DNA of 64,000 bases from Caulobacteraceae bacterium (GCA_947475465.1 CANJLK010000010.1:1-64000), one strand, 5' to 3'; positions 11,328-23,075 are shown, counted from the first letter of the stretch. Numbers and translations are program-made. The notes: generated by a model not told the origin, from the letters alone.

Positions 11328-12884
11328 TTGTCGCTCCAGTTCGACGCCCGCAAGGCGCAGACCAGCCTCTTCGACGCGCTGATCGCCGCGCGCCGGCGTT
11401 TCGGCGCCAAGAAGCCGATCCTGGAGGACCAGGAGCGCAATCCCCTCACCTACACAGACCTGATCCGCGCGGCCTTTGCGCTTGGCCGCAAGATCGCGGG
11501 CTTCACGGCGCCTGGCGAGCGGGTGGGCGTCATGCTGCCCGCCAGCTCGGCCTCGGTGGTGACTTTTTTCGCCCTTCACGCCTTCGGGCGCACGCCCACC
11601 ATGCTCAATTTCACGGCGGGCATCCGCAACCTGAAGGCGGCCTGCGAACTGGCGGGCGTCCAGACCGTGCTGACCTCCCACCGGTTCATCGAACAGGGCA
11701 AGCTGCACGACCTGGTCGACGCTCTCGAGACCCTGACCAAGGTCGTCTATCTGGAGGATGTGCGCCGCACGATCGGCTTGGCGGACAAGCTGTTTGCCGC
11801 GGCCGCCGGCGCCTTTCCCGGGAAGTTCCGGGCAGCCACCCGGCCCTCCGATCCCGGCGTCATCCTGTTCACCTCCGGCAGCTTCGGGGCTCCGCGTGGC
11901 GTAGTGCTCAGCCAGGCCAATATCGTCTCCAACGTCGCCCAGATCGCCGCACACATTCCGCTCGATCCGGACTGGGTGATGTTCAACCCCCTGCCGACCT
12001 TCCACTGTTTCGGCCTGACCGGCGGGGTGATGCTGCCGATCCTCACCGGCATGAAGGCGTTCCAGTACCCCTCGCCTCTGCACGTCAAGCAGATCCCGCC
12101 GCTGATCAAAGACACCAAGGCCTCGATCCTGCTGGCCACGGACACCTTCGTGAACCAGTACGCTCGCTCCGCCGAGCCCGACGAACTCTCCGGCCTCACC
12201 TTCATCGTCTGCGGCGCCGAAAAGGTGCGTGAGGAGACCCACAATCTGATCGCCGAGCGGTTCGGCCCGGTGCCCGTGCTCGAGGGCTATGGCGCCACCG
12301 AGGCCGCGCCAGTGATCGCGGTCAACAAGCCCGCGGATAACCGCCGGGGCACGGTGGGCGGGCTCCTGCCGGGCATGGAGACCCGGCTGGTCCCGGTGGA
12401 GGGCATTCCGGGCGGCGGCCGCTTGCTGGTTCGTGGTCCCAACGTCATGTCGGGCTATCTCGCCGCCGGCGGCGGGCTGGAACCGCTGGAGGACGGCTGG
12501 CACGACACTGGCGACGTGGTGTCGATCACCGAAGACGGCTGGGTGAAGATCAAGGGCCGGGTGAAGCGCTTCGCCAAGATCGGCGGCGAGATGGTCTCGC
12601 TCACCGCCGCCGAGGACCTGGCCTCGGCCGTCTGGCCCGACTGCCGCCACGCGGTGGTGGCCCTGCCCGACCCCAAGAAGGGCGAACGCCTGATCCTGGT
12701 CACCGACCGCCAGGGCGCGGAGGCCGGTCCGCTGGTGGAACATGCCAAGGCGATCGGCGCGCCGGAGATCGCCGTCCCGCGCCGCATCATCCGCGTGCCC
12801 GAAATTCCCGTGCTCGGGACTGGCAAGACCGACTACGTCGCCATCCAGCGGATGGTCGACGCCGAACTCTCCCGGGCGGCCTAG
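11328..12884 (+). CDS. AMP-binding acyl-activating enzyme (Aas C-terminal-like)
   Basis: 518-residue ANL-superfamily adenylate-forming enzyme. The phosphate loop is FTSGSFGAPRG, slightly changed from the usual TSGSTGxPKG. YGATEAAPV, the hinge DTGDVV..DGWVKIKGR and the catalytic Lys of GTGKTDY at the C-terminus are all present. It most resembles the acyl-ACP synthetase half of E. coli Aas, without the acyltransferase domain. That suggests activation of fatty acids or lysophospholipid repair at the membrane, but the substrate is inferred. The start is a TTG at 11328 after AGGGAGG. The gene is convergent with lpdA across a 23-bp gap with a small stem. Confidence 0.78.
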   Translation: MSLQFDARKAQTSLFDALIAARRRFGAKKPILEDQERNPLTYTDLIRAAFALGRKIAGFTAPGERVGVMLPASSASVVTFFALHAFGRTPTMLNFTAGIRNLKAACELAGVQTVLTSHRFIEQGKLHDLVDALETLTKVVYLEDVRRTIGLADKLFAAAAGAFPGKFRAATRPSDPGVILFTSGSFGAPRGVVLSQANIVSNVAQIAAHIPLDPDWVMFNPLPTFHCFGLTGGVMLPILTGMKAFQYPSPLHVKQIPPLIKDTKASILLATDTFVNQYARSAEPDELSGLTFIVCGAEKVREETHNLIAERFGPVPVLEGYGATEAAPVIAVNKPADNRRGTVGGLLPGMETRLVPVEGIPGGGRLLVRGPNVMSGYLAAGGGLEPLEDGWHDTGDVVSITEDGWVKIKGRVKRFAKIGGEMVSLTAAEDLASAVWPDCRHAVVALPDPKKGERLILVTDRQGAEAGPLVEHAKAIGAPEIAVPRRIIRVPEIPVLGTGKTDYVAIQRMVDAELSRAA

Positions 12885-12907
12885 TTCCCCTCCCCATCAA
12901 GGGAGGA

Positions 12908-14329
12908 TCAGATGTGCAGGACCTTGCCATAGGCGTCGAGCACGGCCTCGTGCATGGCCTCGCTCAGGGTCGGGTGCGGGAAGACCGTCGACTGCAGGTC
13001 GATCTCGGTGGCTTCCAGGGTCATGGCGATGGCGTAGCCCTGGATCATTTCGGTGACCTCCGCGCCGATCATGTGGGCTCCGATCAGGGCGCCGGTCCTG
13101 GCGTCGAACACGGTCTTCACGAAGCCCTCGGTCTCGCCCGAGGCGATGGCCTTGCCGTTCACGCGGAACGGGAAGCGGCCGACCCTGGCCTCGATACCCT
13201 GATCCTTGGCCTGAGCCTCGGTCAGGCCCACCGAGGCGATCTGCGGCGTCGAATAGGTGCAGCCGGGGATGGGCGCGTTGAGGTTTGCAGGCGTCTCGCC
13301 GGCGATATGCTCGATGCAGTGGACGCCTTCGTGGCTCGCCTTGTGGGCCAGCCAGGGCGGGCCGGCGACGTCGCCGATCGCGTAGAGGCCAGGTACGCCG
13401 GTAGCTCCGTGGGCATCGGTGACGATATGCGTGCGCTCGATCTTCACGCCCAGGGCTTCCAGCCCCATGTCTTCGACATTGCCGACGATGCCCACCGCGA
13501 CGATGGCGACCTCGGCCTCCAAAGTCTCGGCCTTGCCGCCGGCCTCGATCTCGACGGCGACACCCGACTTGGTCTTGGAAAGCTTCTTGACGTTTGCCGG
13601 GACGCGGAATTTCAGCCCGCGTTTCTCGAACGCTTTCTGCGCGGCCTTGGAAACCTCTTCGTCCTCGACCGGCAGGATGCGGGGCAAGGCCTCGATCACC
13701 GTAACATCCGATCTCAACGCTTTGTAGAAGCTCGCGAATTCGATTCCGATAGCACCTGATCCGATGACGATCAGTGTCTTGGGCGCGCGCCTGGGAACCA
13801 GAGCCTCCCTATAGGTCCAGACCCGCTCACCGTCCGGCTCCAGACCGACCGCCGGAATTGTCCGGGCCCGGGCGCCGGTCGCCAGGATCACCGACTTGGC
13901 GGTCAGGGTCCGCGACCCGCCGGCCTTCAGGGCGACCACGACCTTGGGCGCGGCCCCCTTTGCAGAGTCTTGGCCTTTCTCAAGCCTGGCCGTCCCCTCG
14001 ATCACCTCGACCTTGTGCTTCTTCATCAGGAAGGTGACACCGGCGTTCAGCTGGGCCGAGACCTTTCGCGACCGCTTCACGATCCCGTCGAAGTCGAAGG
14101 ACGCGCCTTCCACCTTGAGGCCGTAATCGGCCAGGTGGCCCAGCTGCTCGTAGACCTCGCCGGACTTCAGAAGCGCCTTGGTGGGGATGCACCCCCAGTT
14201 CAGGCAGATGCCCCCCAGGAGTTCGCGCTCGACGATGGCCACGCTCATGCCCAGCTGCGCCGCGCGGATCGCGGTCACATAGCCGCCGGGGCCGGAGCCG
14301 ATAATGATCACGTCGAAGATGTCGGCCAT
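12908..14329 (-). CDS. lpdA: Dihydrolipoyl dehydrogenase E3
   Basis: FAD flavoenzyme that reoxidises dihydrolipoamide with NAD in the pyruvate dehydrogenase complex. The 473 residues start with the FAD-binding GSGPGGYVTA. The redox disulfide C42/C47 lies in GGICLNWGCIPTK. The NAD-binding GSGAIGIEFASFY and GLYAIGDVAGPPWLAHKA follow. The active-site dyad is in HPTLSEAMHE near residue 452. It is the last gene of the pdh operon; its ATG shares one base with the stop of the peroxidase gene (TGATG). It may also serve 2-oxoglutarate dehydrogenase if no second lpd exists elsewhere. Confidence 0.96.
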   Translation of the reverse strand: MADIFDVIIIGSGPGGYVTAIRAAQLGMSVAIVERELLGGICLNWGCIPTKALLKSGEVYEQLGHLADYGLKVEGASFDFDGIVKRSRKVSAQLNAGVTFLMKKHKVEVIEGTARLEKGQDSAKGAAPKVVVALKAGGSRTLTAKSVILATGARARTIPAVGLEPDGERVWTYREALVPRRAPKTLIVIGSGAIGIEFASFYKALRSDVTVIEALPRILPVEDEEVSKAAQKAFEKRGLKFRVPANVKKLSKTKSGVAVEIEAGGKAETLEAEVAIVAVGIVGNVEDMGLEALGVKIERTHIVTDAHGATGVPGLYAIGDVAGPPWLAHKASHEGVHCIEHIAGETPANLNAPIPGCTYSTPQIASVGLTEAQAKDQGIEARVGRFPFRVNGKAIASGETEGFVKTVFDARTGALIGAHMIGAEVTEMIQGYAIAMTLEATEIDLQSTVFPHPTLSEAMHEAVLDAYGKVLHI

Positions 14330-14805
14330 CAGAGGAGCGCCTCGATCGCGCTTTCCAGCGCCTTGGGTTCAACATTGGGCGCGAACCGTTGTTTCGGCTG
14401 GCCCTGGCGGTCGACCAGGAACTTCGTAAAGTTCCACTTTACGCCCTCGGTGCCCAACACCCCCCGGCAGGCCTTCTTCAGGTAAGCATACAGAGGGTGT
14501 GCGTCGGGTCCGTTCACCTCGACCTTGTGCATCATCGGGAACTTCACCTGGAAGGTCGAGGCGCAGAAGTTCGCGATCTCGGCCTCGTCGCCCGGCTCCT
14601 GCCCGCCGAACTGGTTGCAGGGGAAGCCCAGGACCACCAGGCCGCGGTCACGGTAGCGGTCGTAGAGCCTCTCCAGGCCCGCGTACTGGCCGGTGAAGCC
14701 GCACTTGCTGGCGGTGTTCACCACCAGAACCACCTTGCCCTTGTAGGCCGCCAACGGCGCGGGCTTTCCGTCCAGGGTCTCGGCGCTGAAGTCGTAGATA
14801 CTCAC
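14329..14805 (-). CDS. Glutathione peroxidase-family thiol peroxidase
   Basis: 158 residues of the GPx family with a cysteine, not selenocysteine, at the active site: C35 in NTASKCGFTGQY. The partner motifs FPCNQFGGQEPG (Gln70) and WNFTKFLVD (Trp124) complete the catalytic triad. Bacterial members usually use thioredoxin and reduce lipid hydroperoxides and H2O2. It is cytosolic, with no signal peptide. It starts with GTG at 14805, seven bases after the pdhC stop, and its own stop touches the lpdA start. It is thus embedded in the pdh operon, where it could protect lipoyl thiols; that role is inferred from position only. Confidence 0.9.
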   Translation of the reverse strand: MSIYDFSAETLDGKPAPLAAYKGKVVLVVNTASKCGFTGQYAGLERLYDRYRDRGLVVLGFPCNQFGGQEPGDEAEIANFCASTFQVKFPMMHKVEVNGPDAHPLYAYLKKACRGVLGTEGVKWNFTKFLVDRQGQPKQRFAPNVEPKALESAIEALL

Positions 14806-14812
14806 ACAGGCC

Positions 14813-16153
14813 TCAGACGATCATGGTGATCGGGTCTTCGATCAGCGCGCGGAACGCCGTCAGCCAACGAGCGCCGACGGCCCCGTCCACCACCCGGTGA
14901 TCGCAGGTCAATGTGACGGTCATCACAGTGGCCACGGCCAGCTGGTCGCCGCGGACCACGGGCCGCTTCTCGCCCGCGCCCACCGACAGGATCGCGCCCT
15001 GCGGCTCGTTGATGATCGAGGCGAAGGCCTTGATCCCGAACATGCCGAGGTTGGAGACTGAGAAGGTCCCGCCCTGGAATTCCTCCGGCTTCAGCTTGCG
15101 CGACCGCGCCCGGGCGGCCAGATCCTTGGCCTCCGTGGCGATCTGGGCCAGTCCCTTGGTCTCGGCCGACCGGATGATCGGGGTGATCAGCCCGCCGTCG
15201 ATCGCCACCGCCATGGCCACGTCGGCGTGGTGGTGCATGGCGATGCCTTCCGGGGTGTAGGAGGCGTTGGCTTCGGGAACCTGTCTGAGCGCGATGGCCG
15301 CAGCCTTGATCACCAGGTCGTTGACGCTGACCTTGACGCCCGTGGGCTCCAACAGGGCGTTGATCTTGCTCCGCGCCGCCAGGAGGGTGTCGATCTCCAG
15401 GTCGATGGTGAGCGGGAAGTGCGGCACGTCGCGGAAGCTATCGGTGAGCCTGCGGGCGACCGTCCTGCGCATGCCGTCGAGCGGCACGAGATCGTAGCTG
15501 CCGGAAGCTATGCCCATCTGCTCCAGCGACAGGATCTGACGAGGCGCCGCGGCCGAAGCTGGCACCGGCTGGCCCGCGGGCGCGGCGGCCGGCGTTCTTG
15601 CCTGGCCGGGCTGCGCCGCGTCCACATCGGCCTTGATGATCCGCCCATGCGGGCCAGATCCCGTCAGACCCCCGAGATCCACACCCTTCTGCTCAGCGAT
15701 CCGCCGCGCCAGCGGCGAGACCAGAATGCGCAGGCCCCCTCCGTCACGTCTCGCTACGCTCGAATCGCCACCTACCCCAGCGGGGGAGGAACTTGGCGCA
15801 GGCGTTGCGGCTGGCTTCGCCTCCAGTTGCTCCCCCGCTGGGGGAGCTGTCGGCGGCGAAGCCGACGACTGAGGAGGTGTCGCCGCCGGCTTCGGCGCGA
15901 GCGCGGCCTCGCCCTCCCCCGACAGGCGCGCGATGGGAGTGTTGACCTTCACGCCTTCGGAGCCCTCTGCGACGAGGATATCTTCGACGGTCCCCTCGTC
16001 AACGGCCTCCACCTCCATGGTGGCCTTGTCGGTCTCGATCTCGGCGATCACGTCGCCGGATTTCACCGTGTCACCCTTCTTCACATGCCACTTGGCGAGC
16101 GTGCCCTCCTCCATGGTCGGCGACAGGGCGGGCATGAGGACGTCGATAGACAT
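14813..16153 (-). CDS. pdhC: Pyruvate dehydrogenase E2, dihydrolipoyl acetyltransferase
   Basis: Core of the pyruvate dehydrogenase complex, which transfers acetyl groups from lipoate to CoA. The 446 residues comprise one lipoyl domain (1-82, lipoyl Lys43 in ETDKATM), a Pro/Ala-rich linker, a peripheral subunit-binding domain (about 143-178, [15 protein letters not shown]) and the catalytic domain with His419 and Asp423 in CDHRVVDG. The linker segment at residues about 92-140 is encoded by a palindromic repeat related to the intergenic element at 23076-23210; see the separate repeat entry. E3 (lpdA) and E1 (pdhA, pdhB) flank it in the same operon. Confidence 0.96.
   Translation of the reverse strand: MSIDVLMPALSPTMEEGTLAKWHVKKGDTVKSGDVIAEIETDKATMEVEAVDEGTVEDILVAEGSEGVKVNTPIARLSGEGEAALAPKPAATPPQSSASPPTAPPAGEQLEAKPAATPAPSSSPAGVGGDSSVARRDGGGLRILVSPLARRIAEQKGVDLGGLTGSGPHGRIIKADVDAAQPGQARTPAAAPAGQPVPASAAAPRQILSLEQMGIASGSYDLVPLDGMRRTVARRLTDSFRDVPHFPLTIDLEIDTLLAARSKINALLEPTGVKVSVNDLVIKAAAIALRQVPEANASYTPEGIAMHHHADVAMAVAIDGGLITPIIRSAETKGLAQIATEAKDLAARARSRKLKPEEFQGGTFSVSNLGMFGIKAFASIINEPQGAILSVGAGEKRPVVRGDQLAVATVMTVTLTCDHRVVDGAVGARWLTAFRALIEDPITMIV
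15735..15880. repeat. Palindromic repeat lying in frame inside pdhC
   Basis: Two GC-rich hairpin units face each other within the pdhC coding sequence. The first runs 15735-15790, from CCCCCTCCG to CCAGCGGGGGAGG. The second runs 15829-15880, starting GCTCCCCCGCTGGGGGAGC. The first unit aligns base for base, with few mismatches, to the right half of the intergenic element at 23148-23208. Shared landmarks are CCCCCTCCG, CGCT.CGCTC, CGCCACCT, CCCC and GCGGGG. The reading frame stays open across both units and encodes part of the flexible linker, where extra residues would be tolerated. Confidence 0.72.
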
Positions 16154-16155
16154 GG

Positions 16156-16563
16156 TCAGGCGTTCTCTTTGGAGAGGTGCGCGAGTTCGGCGGCGTTGGC
16201 TTCCCAGTTGCGGCCGTCGAAGGCCGCTATCCGCAGGTCCAGGTCGTCCACCTCATCCAGGCAGCGGGCGTTGACGCTCCAGCCATCGGGGTTGGACCTG
16301 GGCCGGTAGAAGCTCTTGATGCCGCATTCGGCGCAGAACAGGTGCTTGGCCACCCGCGTGTTGAAGCTGTATTCGGCCAGCCGCTCCGCCCCACGGACGA
16401 TGCGGAACCGGCTCTCCGGCACGATCACATGGACGTAGCCGCTCTTGGCGCACATGGAGCAGTTGCAGGTCTGGGCCTCCACAACGGGCGGGAGGGCGGC
16501 TTCGAACCGCACGCCTCCGCAGTGGCAGCCTCCGGCGCGCCATGTGAACGCGCCCGGGATCAC
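16156..16563 (-). CDS. GFA (glutathione-dependent formaldehyde-activating)-family zinc protein
   Basis: 135 residues of the GFA/CENP-V zinc fold. Ligand cysteines are visible as CHC (13, 15), CNCSMC (33, 35, 38) and FCAEC (77, 80), the usual pattern for two zinc sites. The namesake enzyme was assigned to S-hydroxymethylglutathione formation, but most members have no proven reaction. It starts with a GTG that overlaps the pdhB stop as GTGA and ends just before the pdhC ATG, so it is translationally embedded between E1beta and E2. The family call is secure; its role in the pdh operon is unknown. Confidence 0.85.
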   Translation of the reverse strand: MIPGAFTWRAGGCHCGGVRFEAALPPVVEAQTCNCSMCAKSGYVHVIVPESRFRIVRGAERLAEYSFNTRVAKHLFCAECGIKSFYRPRSNPDGWSVNARCLDEVDDLDLRIAAFDGRNWEANAAELAHLSKENA

Positions 16564-17957
16564 TTGTAGCTCACCGCTTTCGCCGCCTTCACGATCTTGT
16601 CGACCGAGGGCATGGAGAGGACCTCCAGGTTCGCCGCATAGGGCAGCGGCACGTCTTCCTGGTGCACCCGGGCCGGAGGGGCGTCGAGGTAGTCGAAGGC
16701 GTGCTCCACCACCTTGGCGCAGATCTCGGCGCCAACGCCCATGGGGCCCCAGCCTTCCTCGACCGTGACCAGGCGGTTGGTCTTCTTGACGCTCTCGACC
16801 ACGGTCTGCCAGTCCATCGGGCGGATGGTTCGCAGATCTATGACCTCGGCCTCGATCCCCTCGGCCGCCAGTTCCTCTGCGGCCTTCAGGCAGAAGCCCA
16901 CCATCCGCGAATAGGCGACCAGGGTGACCCCGGAACCCTCGCGACGGACCTTGGCCTTGCCGATCGGCACGACCCAGTCGATGTCCTCCGGCACGTCGAA
17001 CTCCAGGCCATAGAGCATCTCGTGCTCCAGGAAGACCACGGGGTTCGGATCCCGGATTGCGGCCTTCAACAGCCCCTTGGCGTCCGCTGAGTCGTAGGGC
17101 GCGATCACCTTCAGCCCCGGCACATGGCCGTACCAGCCGGCGTAGTCCTGGCTGTGCTGGGCCCCCACCCGCGCCGCGGCCCCATTGGGACCCCGGAAGA
17201 CGATCGACGGCTTGATCTGGCCGCCGGACATATATAGCGTCTTGGCGGCAGAATTGATAATTGCGTCAATGGCCTGCATGGCGAAGTTGAACGTCATGAA
17301 CTCGACGATCGGCTTCAGGCCCGCCATCGCCGAGCCGACGCCCAGGCCGGCGAAGCCGTATTCGGTGATCGGGGTGTCGATCACCCGCTTGTCGCCGAAC
17401 TCCTGCAGCAGGTCGCGGCTGACCTTGTAGGCGCCCTGGTACTGGGCGACTTCCTCGCCCATCAGGAAGACGTCCGGGTCGCGACGCATTTCCTCGGCCA
17501 TGGCGTCGCGCAAGGCGTCGCGGACCGTCACCTTCACCAGCTTCACGCCTTCGGGCAGGTCCGGATCCCTCAGCGCCACGGCCGGCCCCGCGGCCGCAGC
17601 CTCGCTCGGCGCGCGGACAGGATCGCCCTTGGCTTCGGCCCGGGAGGCGGGCTGAGGGTCTTCCATGGGGGCCGGCTCAGGTTCGGGCGCGGCGGCAGGG
17701 GCCTTCGAAGCCGCCTCGCCTTCCCCCGACAGGCGTGCGATCGGCGTGTTGACCTTCACCTCCTCGGAGCCCTCGGGCACCAGGATGGCCTCAACCGTGC
17801 CCTCGTCTACGGCCTCGACCTCCATGGTCGCCTTGTCGGTCTCGATCTCGGCGATGACGTCGCCGGACTTGACCGTGTCGCCCACCTTCACATGCCACTT
17901 GGCGAGCGTGCCCTCCTCCATGGTCGGCGAGAGGGCCGGCATCAGTACGTCGGTCAT
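16560..17957 (-). CDS. pdhB: Pyruvate dehydrogenase E1 beta with N-terminal lipoyl domain
   Basis: 465 residues. A complete lipoyl domain occupies 1-82, with the lipoyl Lys42 in ETDKATM. A Pro/Ala/Glu-rich linker follows to about 135, then the E1beta transketolase-type domain ([47 protein letters not shown]). A lipoyl domain on E1beta is a known alphaproteobacterial trait and adds swinging arms to the complex. The lipoyl domain is nearly identical, also in DNA, to that of PdhC. The ATG at 17957 overlaps the pdhA stop as ATGA, in keeping with 1:1 synthesis of the two E1 subunits. Confidence 0.96.
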   Translation of the reverse strand: MTDVLMPALSPTMEEGTLAKWHVKVGDTVKSGDVIAEIETDKATMEVEAVDEGTVEAILVPEGSEEVKVNTPIARLSGEGEAASKAPAAAPEPEPAPMEDPQPASRAEAKGDPVRAPSEAAAAGPAVALRDPDLPEGVKLVKVTVRDALRDAMAEEMRRDPDVFLMGEEVAQYQGAYKVSRDLLQEFGDKRVIDTPITEYGFAGLGVGSAMAGLKPIVEFMTFNFAMQAIDAIINSAAKTLYMSGGQIKPSIVFRGPNGAAARVGAQHSQDYAGWYGHVPGLKVIAPYDSADAKGLLKAAIRDPNPVVFLEHEMLYGLEFDVPEDIDWVVPIGKAKVRREGSGVTLVAYSRMVGFCLKAAEELAAEGIEAEVIDLRTIRPMDWQTVVESVKKTNRLVTVEEGWGPMGVGAEICAKVVEHAFDYLDAPPARVHQEDVPLPYAANLEVLSMPSVDKIVKAAKAVSYK

Positions 17958-19000
17958 GCCCGCGCCTCCGAGTAGACGTCGGTGTAGAGTTCGGAAGGAT
18001 CGGGCTCTGGGCTGGTGCGGGCGAACTCGGCCGCATCGGCGACGACCCGCTTGACCTCGGCGTCCACGGCCTTCATGGCCGCGGCGTCGGCGTAGCCCAG
18101 TTCCTCCAGAAGTTCCTCGACGTGGTCGATGGGATCGCGAGTCTTGCGGACGTTGTCGACCTCCTCGCGCGTCCGGTACTTGGCCGGATCGCTCATCGAG
18201 TGGCCGCGGTAGCGGTAGGTCTTCATCTCCAGAATGTAGGGCCCCTTGCCCGCCCGGGCATGGTCGGCGGCCTTCTGGGCGGCGGCCTTCACCGCCATGA
18301 CGTCCATGCCATCCACTTCTTCGCCCGGGATATTGAACGAGACGCCGCGCTTGTAGAGGTGGGTTTCCGAAGAGGAGCGCTCAATCGAGGTGCCCATGGC
18401 GTACTGGTTGTTCTCAATCACATAGACCACCGGCAGCCGCCAGATCTCGGCCATGTTGAAGCTCTCGTAGACCTGGCCCTGGTTGGCCGCGCCGTCGCCG
18501 AAGTAGGTGAACGCGACCTTGCCATTGCACCGGTAGTGATTGGCCAGAGCCAGACCCGTGCCTAGCGCGACCTGGGCGCCGACGATCCCGTGGCCGCCAT
18601 AGAAGTCGGCTTCGGTCGAGAACATGTGCATCGAGCCGCCCTTGCCCTTGGACGAGCCGCCCGAGCGCCCGGTCAGTTCGGCCATGACCTCGCGCGGATC
18701 CATGCCGCAGGCCAGCATGTGGCCGTGGTCGCGATAACCGGTGATCACCTGGTCGCCCGGCGTCTTCACCGACTGGACACCCACCGCAATGGCTTCCTGG
18801 CCGATGTAGAGATGGCAGAACCCGCCGATCAGACCCATGCCGTAGAGCTGGCCCGCGCGCTCCTCGAACCGCCGGATCAGGAGCATGTCCCGATAGTACT
18901 TCAGCAGTTCCTTCTTGTCCGGCGCGTTCGGCTTGCCAGCGGGCTCGGCCGCGCCATTGGCTTTCCGCCGACCAGCCGTGCCGGTCTGCCCACGCGCCAT
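17954..19000 (-). CDS. pdhA: Pyruvate dehydrogenase E1 alpha
   Basis: Thiamine diphosphate-dependent decarboxylase subunit that pairs with PdhB. The TPP motif is [20 protein letters not shown], ending near ENN. Other family landmarks are [25 protein letters not shown] and the phosphorylation-loop equivalent [15 protein letters not shown]. The frame opens at 19036, but I prefer the ATG at 19000: GGAGAG lies just upstream and the 348-residue product matches the family. It begins 50 bases after the ftsB stop, so ftsB may be co-transcribed. It is the first enzyme gene of the pdh operon. Confidence 0.95.
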   Translation of the reverse strand: MARGQTGTAGRRKANGAAEPAGKPNAPDKKELLKYYRDMLLIRRFEERAGQLYGMGLIGGFCHLYIGQEAIAVGVQSVKTPGDQVITGYRDHGHMLACGMDPREVMAELTGRSGGSSKGKGGSMHMFSTEADFYGGHGIVGAQVALGTGLALANHYRCNGKVAFTYFGDGAANQGQVYESFNMAEIWRLPVVYVIENNQYAMGTSIERSSSETHLYKRGVSFNIPGEEVDGMDVMAVKAAAQKAADHARAGKGPYILEMKTYRYRGHSMSDPAKYRTREEVDNVRKTRDPIDHVEELLEELGYADAAAMKAVDAEVKRVVADAAEFARTSPEPDPSELYTDVYSEARA

Positions 19001-19050
19001 ACGTCTCTCCGTGGTCCGTTGGATGTCCCTATACAACCGCCGAAGCGGCC

Positions 19051-19395
19051 TTAAGGCTTCAACCGGATGACATAGTCCCTTGGATCGGCGAAGCCTAGCA
19101 GGGAGCGCGCCCTTTCCTCCAGGAGATCGGCCGAAAGACTGGTGTCGCGCAGCAGGCGCGCACGCATCTCCAGATCCTGGCGCTCAGCGCGCACCTGCGC
19201 CAGTTCGCGGGTCTTGGCGATCAGCGTCGCGTCGCGCTGGTTGGAGGTCAGGATTCCCCGGTCGCCGGTGAAGGCGTGGATGGCGAAATAGGAAATCAGC
19301 AGAGCCAGGGCCGCCGTGGGCAGGAAGGGACGAAGGCGGGCAAGCACGGGTGACGATTCGCTCGGGTTTCTGACCCGCACAGGGTGGCCCGACAT
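19051..19395 (-). CDS. ftsB: FtsB/DivIC-type septum formation initiator
   Basis: 114-residue bitopic membrane protein of the FtsB/DivIC family, part of the FtsQLB divisome complex. A short N-terminal stretch, one membrane helix at about 25-42 (LPTAALALLISYFAIHAF), then a coiled coil at about 50-85 rich in Glu, Arg and Leu. The C-terminal RSLLGFADPRDYVIRL matches the conserved FtsB end. FtsB beside pdhA is the usual alphaproteobacterial order. The ATG at 19395 lies only two bases after the stop of the upstream regulator, so either the genes are co-transcribed or an ftsB promoter lies inside the regulator. Confidence 0.88.
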   Translation of the reverse strand: MSGHPVRVRNPSESSPVLARLRPFLPTAALALLISYFAIHAFTGDRGILTSNQRDATLIAKTRELAQVRAERQDLEMRARLLRDTSLSADLLEERARSLLGFADPRDYVIRLKP

Positions 19396-19397
19396 GC

Positions 19398-20039
19398 TTA
19401 ATAAGGCCTTGCCAGGCTTGGCCGTAGGAAGCTGCGGGCCGAGATGTTGATGTCCGCGCAGTCCCCCAGGGCGATGGGTGTGTCAGGCGCCAACCCATCG
19501 ACGACGAACCACCCTTCGGCGCGAAGCAGCAGCCCTGCCGGGTGGATCTCCCGCGGCCGGCCCGACCGGGCGCGAATCCGCACGATCCTCGTGTCGCGCA
19601 CAGCCTCGGCCAGGGCCGGAAGTCGCGGATCGGGTGGCGGACCCTGGGGTAGATCGAACCGGTACCGCCGCCGCGCAGCCTCGATCTTCGCGCGCACCAC
19701 GTCCGGGAAGGATTCGAACATCTTGTCGCTGGCGCGGGCGCCGGCCTGCTCCAGGCCCAGGGCCCGGAGTTCCGGGATCGGTCGGCTGAGGATCACCGCC
19801 ATGGCCTCGGCCTCGTCGGCGGCGAGACCGGTCAGCCGGGTGCGGTAGTTGAAGCCGAGTTCGATGCCGCCCTGGTTGCCCTGGTGCACAATGATCGGCA
19901 GGCCGGCCTCGCTGAGCGCATCGACGTCGCGAAGGATCGTTCGGCGCGCAACCTCAAGCTCCGCGGCCAATTGGGCGCTGGTTAGCCGCCCGCGGTTCTG
20001 CAGCAGGAGCAAAATCCGCAACAATCGGGAGGCGCGCAT
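19398..20039 (-). CDS. YafY-type HTH/WYL-like transcriptional regulator
   Basis: 213 residues. An N-terminal winged helix-turn-helix (about 1-60, with LTSAQLAAELEVARRTILRD as recognition region) resembles the DeoR/YafY type. A C-terminal ligand-sensing part resembles a WYL domain (IHPAGLLLRAEGWFVVDGL). Such regulators typically sit divergent from the gene they control and bind a palindrome between the two. Exactly this arrangement is seen with the small gene at 20115 and the TGAC-N7-GTCA site at 20056-20070. The ligand is unknown. Confidence 0.8.
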   Translation of the reverse strand: MRASRLLRILLLLQNRGRLTSAQLAAELEVARRTILRDVDALSEAGLPIIVHQGNQGGIELGFNYRTRLTGLAADEAEAMAVILSRPIPELRALGLEQAGARASDKMFESFPDVVRAKIEAARRRYRFDLPQGPPPDPRLPALAEAVRDTRIVRIRARSGRPREIHPAGLLLRAEGWFVVDGLAPDTPIALGDCADINISARSFLRPSLARPY

Positions 20040-20055
20040 CGGTCGCTTTCAAATA

Positions 20056-20070
20056 TGACAAAAGACGTCA
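20056..20070. promoter_or_regulatory. Candidate operator TGAC-N7-GTCA
   Basis: Inverted repeat TGAC AAAAGAC GTCA in the 75-bp space between the divergent YafY-type regulator and the gene at 20115. Looser symmetry extends outwards (TATGAC and GTCACATA). Position and symmetry suit the regulator's own binding site and control of both genes. This is read from sequence only. Confidence 0.5.
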
Positions 20071-20114
20071 CATAAGACCGTGCATAACGCCTGACCTCAA
20101 CAGGAGAAGGCCAC

Positions 20115-20524
20115 ATGATCTCGGTCACCTACGGCAGCGGCGAACCCGGCGACCCCTGGGTCCTGAAGACGCCATCGCTCACCTCGGAATACCAGGCGTG
20201 GCGGGATGGCGCGGCGCTGCATGTCCAGGTCGGGACCACGAAACTCTCCTACCAGGCACGCGCCATCCAGGACCTGCACGCCATGTTGCTCAGCCGGGGC
20301 GATTGGGTGGCGCTGGGCAATGCCGATGAGGGCAAGCCGGTCGCCGACGGCACAGTCGAGGCCTGGGCGCGCGCCGAACACAATCCGGTGGGCGGCTACT
20401 ACGGCCTGCGGAAGGGCTACCGCGGACGCTTCGCCAACTACGTGACGCCGATCCTGGAACTGCTGGGCCTGGCTGAACTGGAGCATGGCCCCCGCAACAA
20501 CCGCGCAAGGGGCCTGAAGCCCGC

Positions 20525-20528
<4 letters not shown>
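20115..20528 (+). CDS. Uncharacterised 137-residue cytosolic protein
   Basis: 137 residues with no signal peptide or membrane helix and with several aromatic/Gly clusters (HNPVGGYYGLRKGYRGRFANY). It opens with GSGEPGDPWVLKTP. I recognise it as an alphaproteobacterial conserved family without known function, perhaps one of the numbered DUF families, but I cannot name it with certainty. AGGAGA lies upstream of the ATG. It is divergent from a YafY-type regulator, so it is probably that regulator's target. Its stop shares a CTAG with the convergent MFS gene. Confidence 0.7.
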
Positions 20529-23046
<2,518 letters not shown>

Positions 23047-23075
23047 TTAGCGAGGCAAGGGCCTTGCGGCAACTG

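Noticed and set aside
12885-12907. CCTCCC..GGGAGG between the acyl-activating gene and lpdA as a strong terminator
   Set aside because: The stem is only six bases with no T-run; too weak to annotate.
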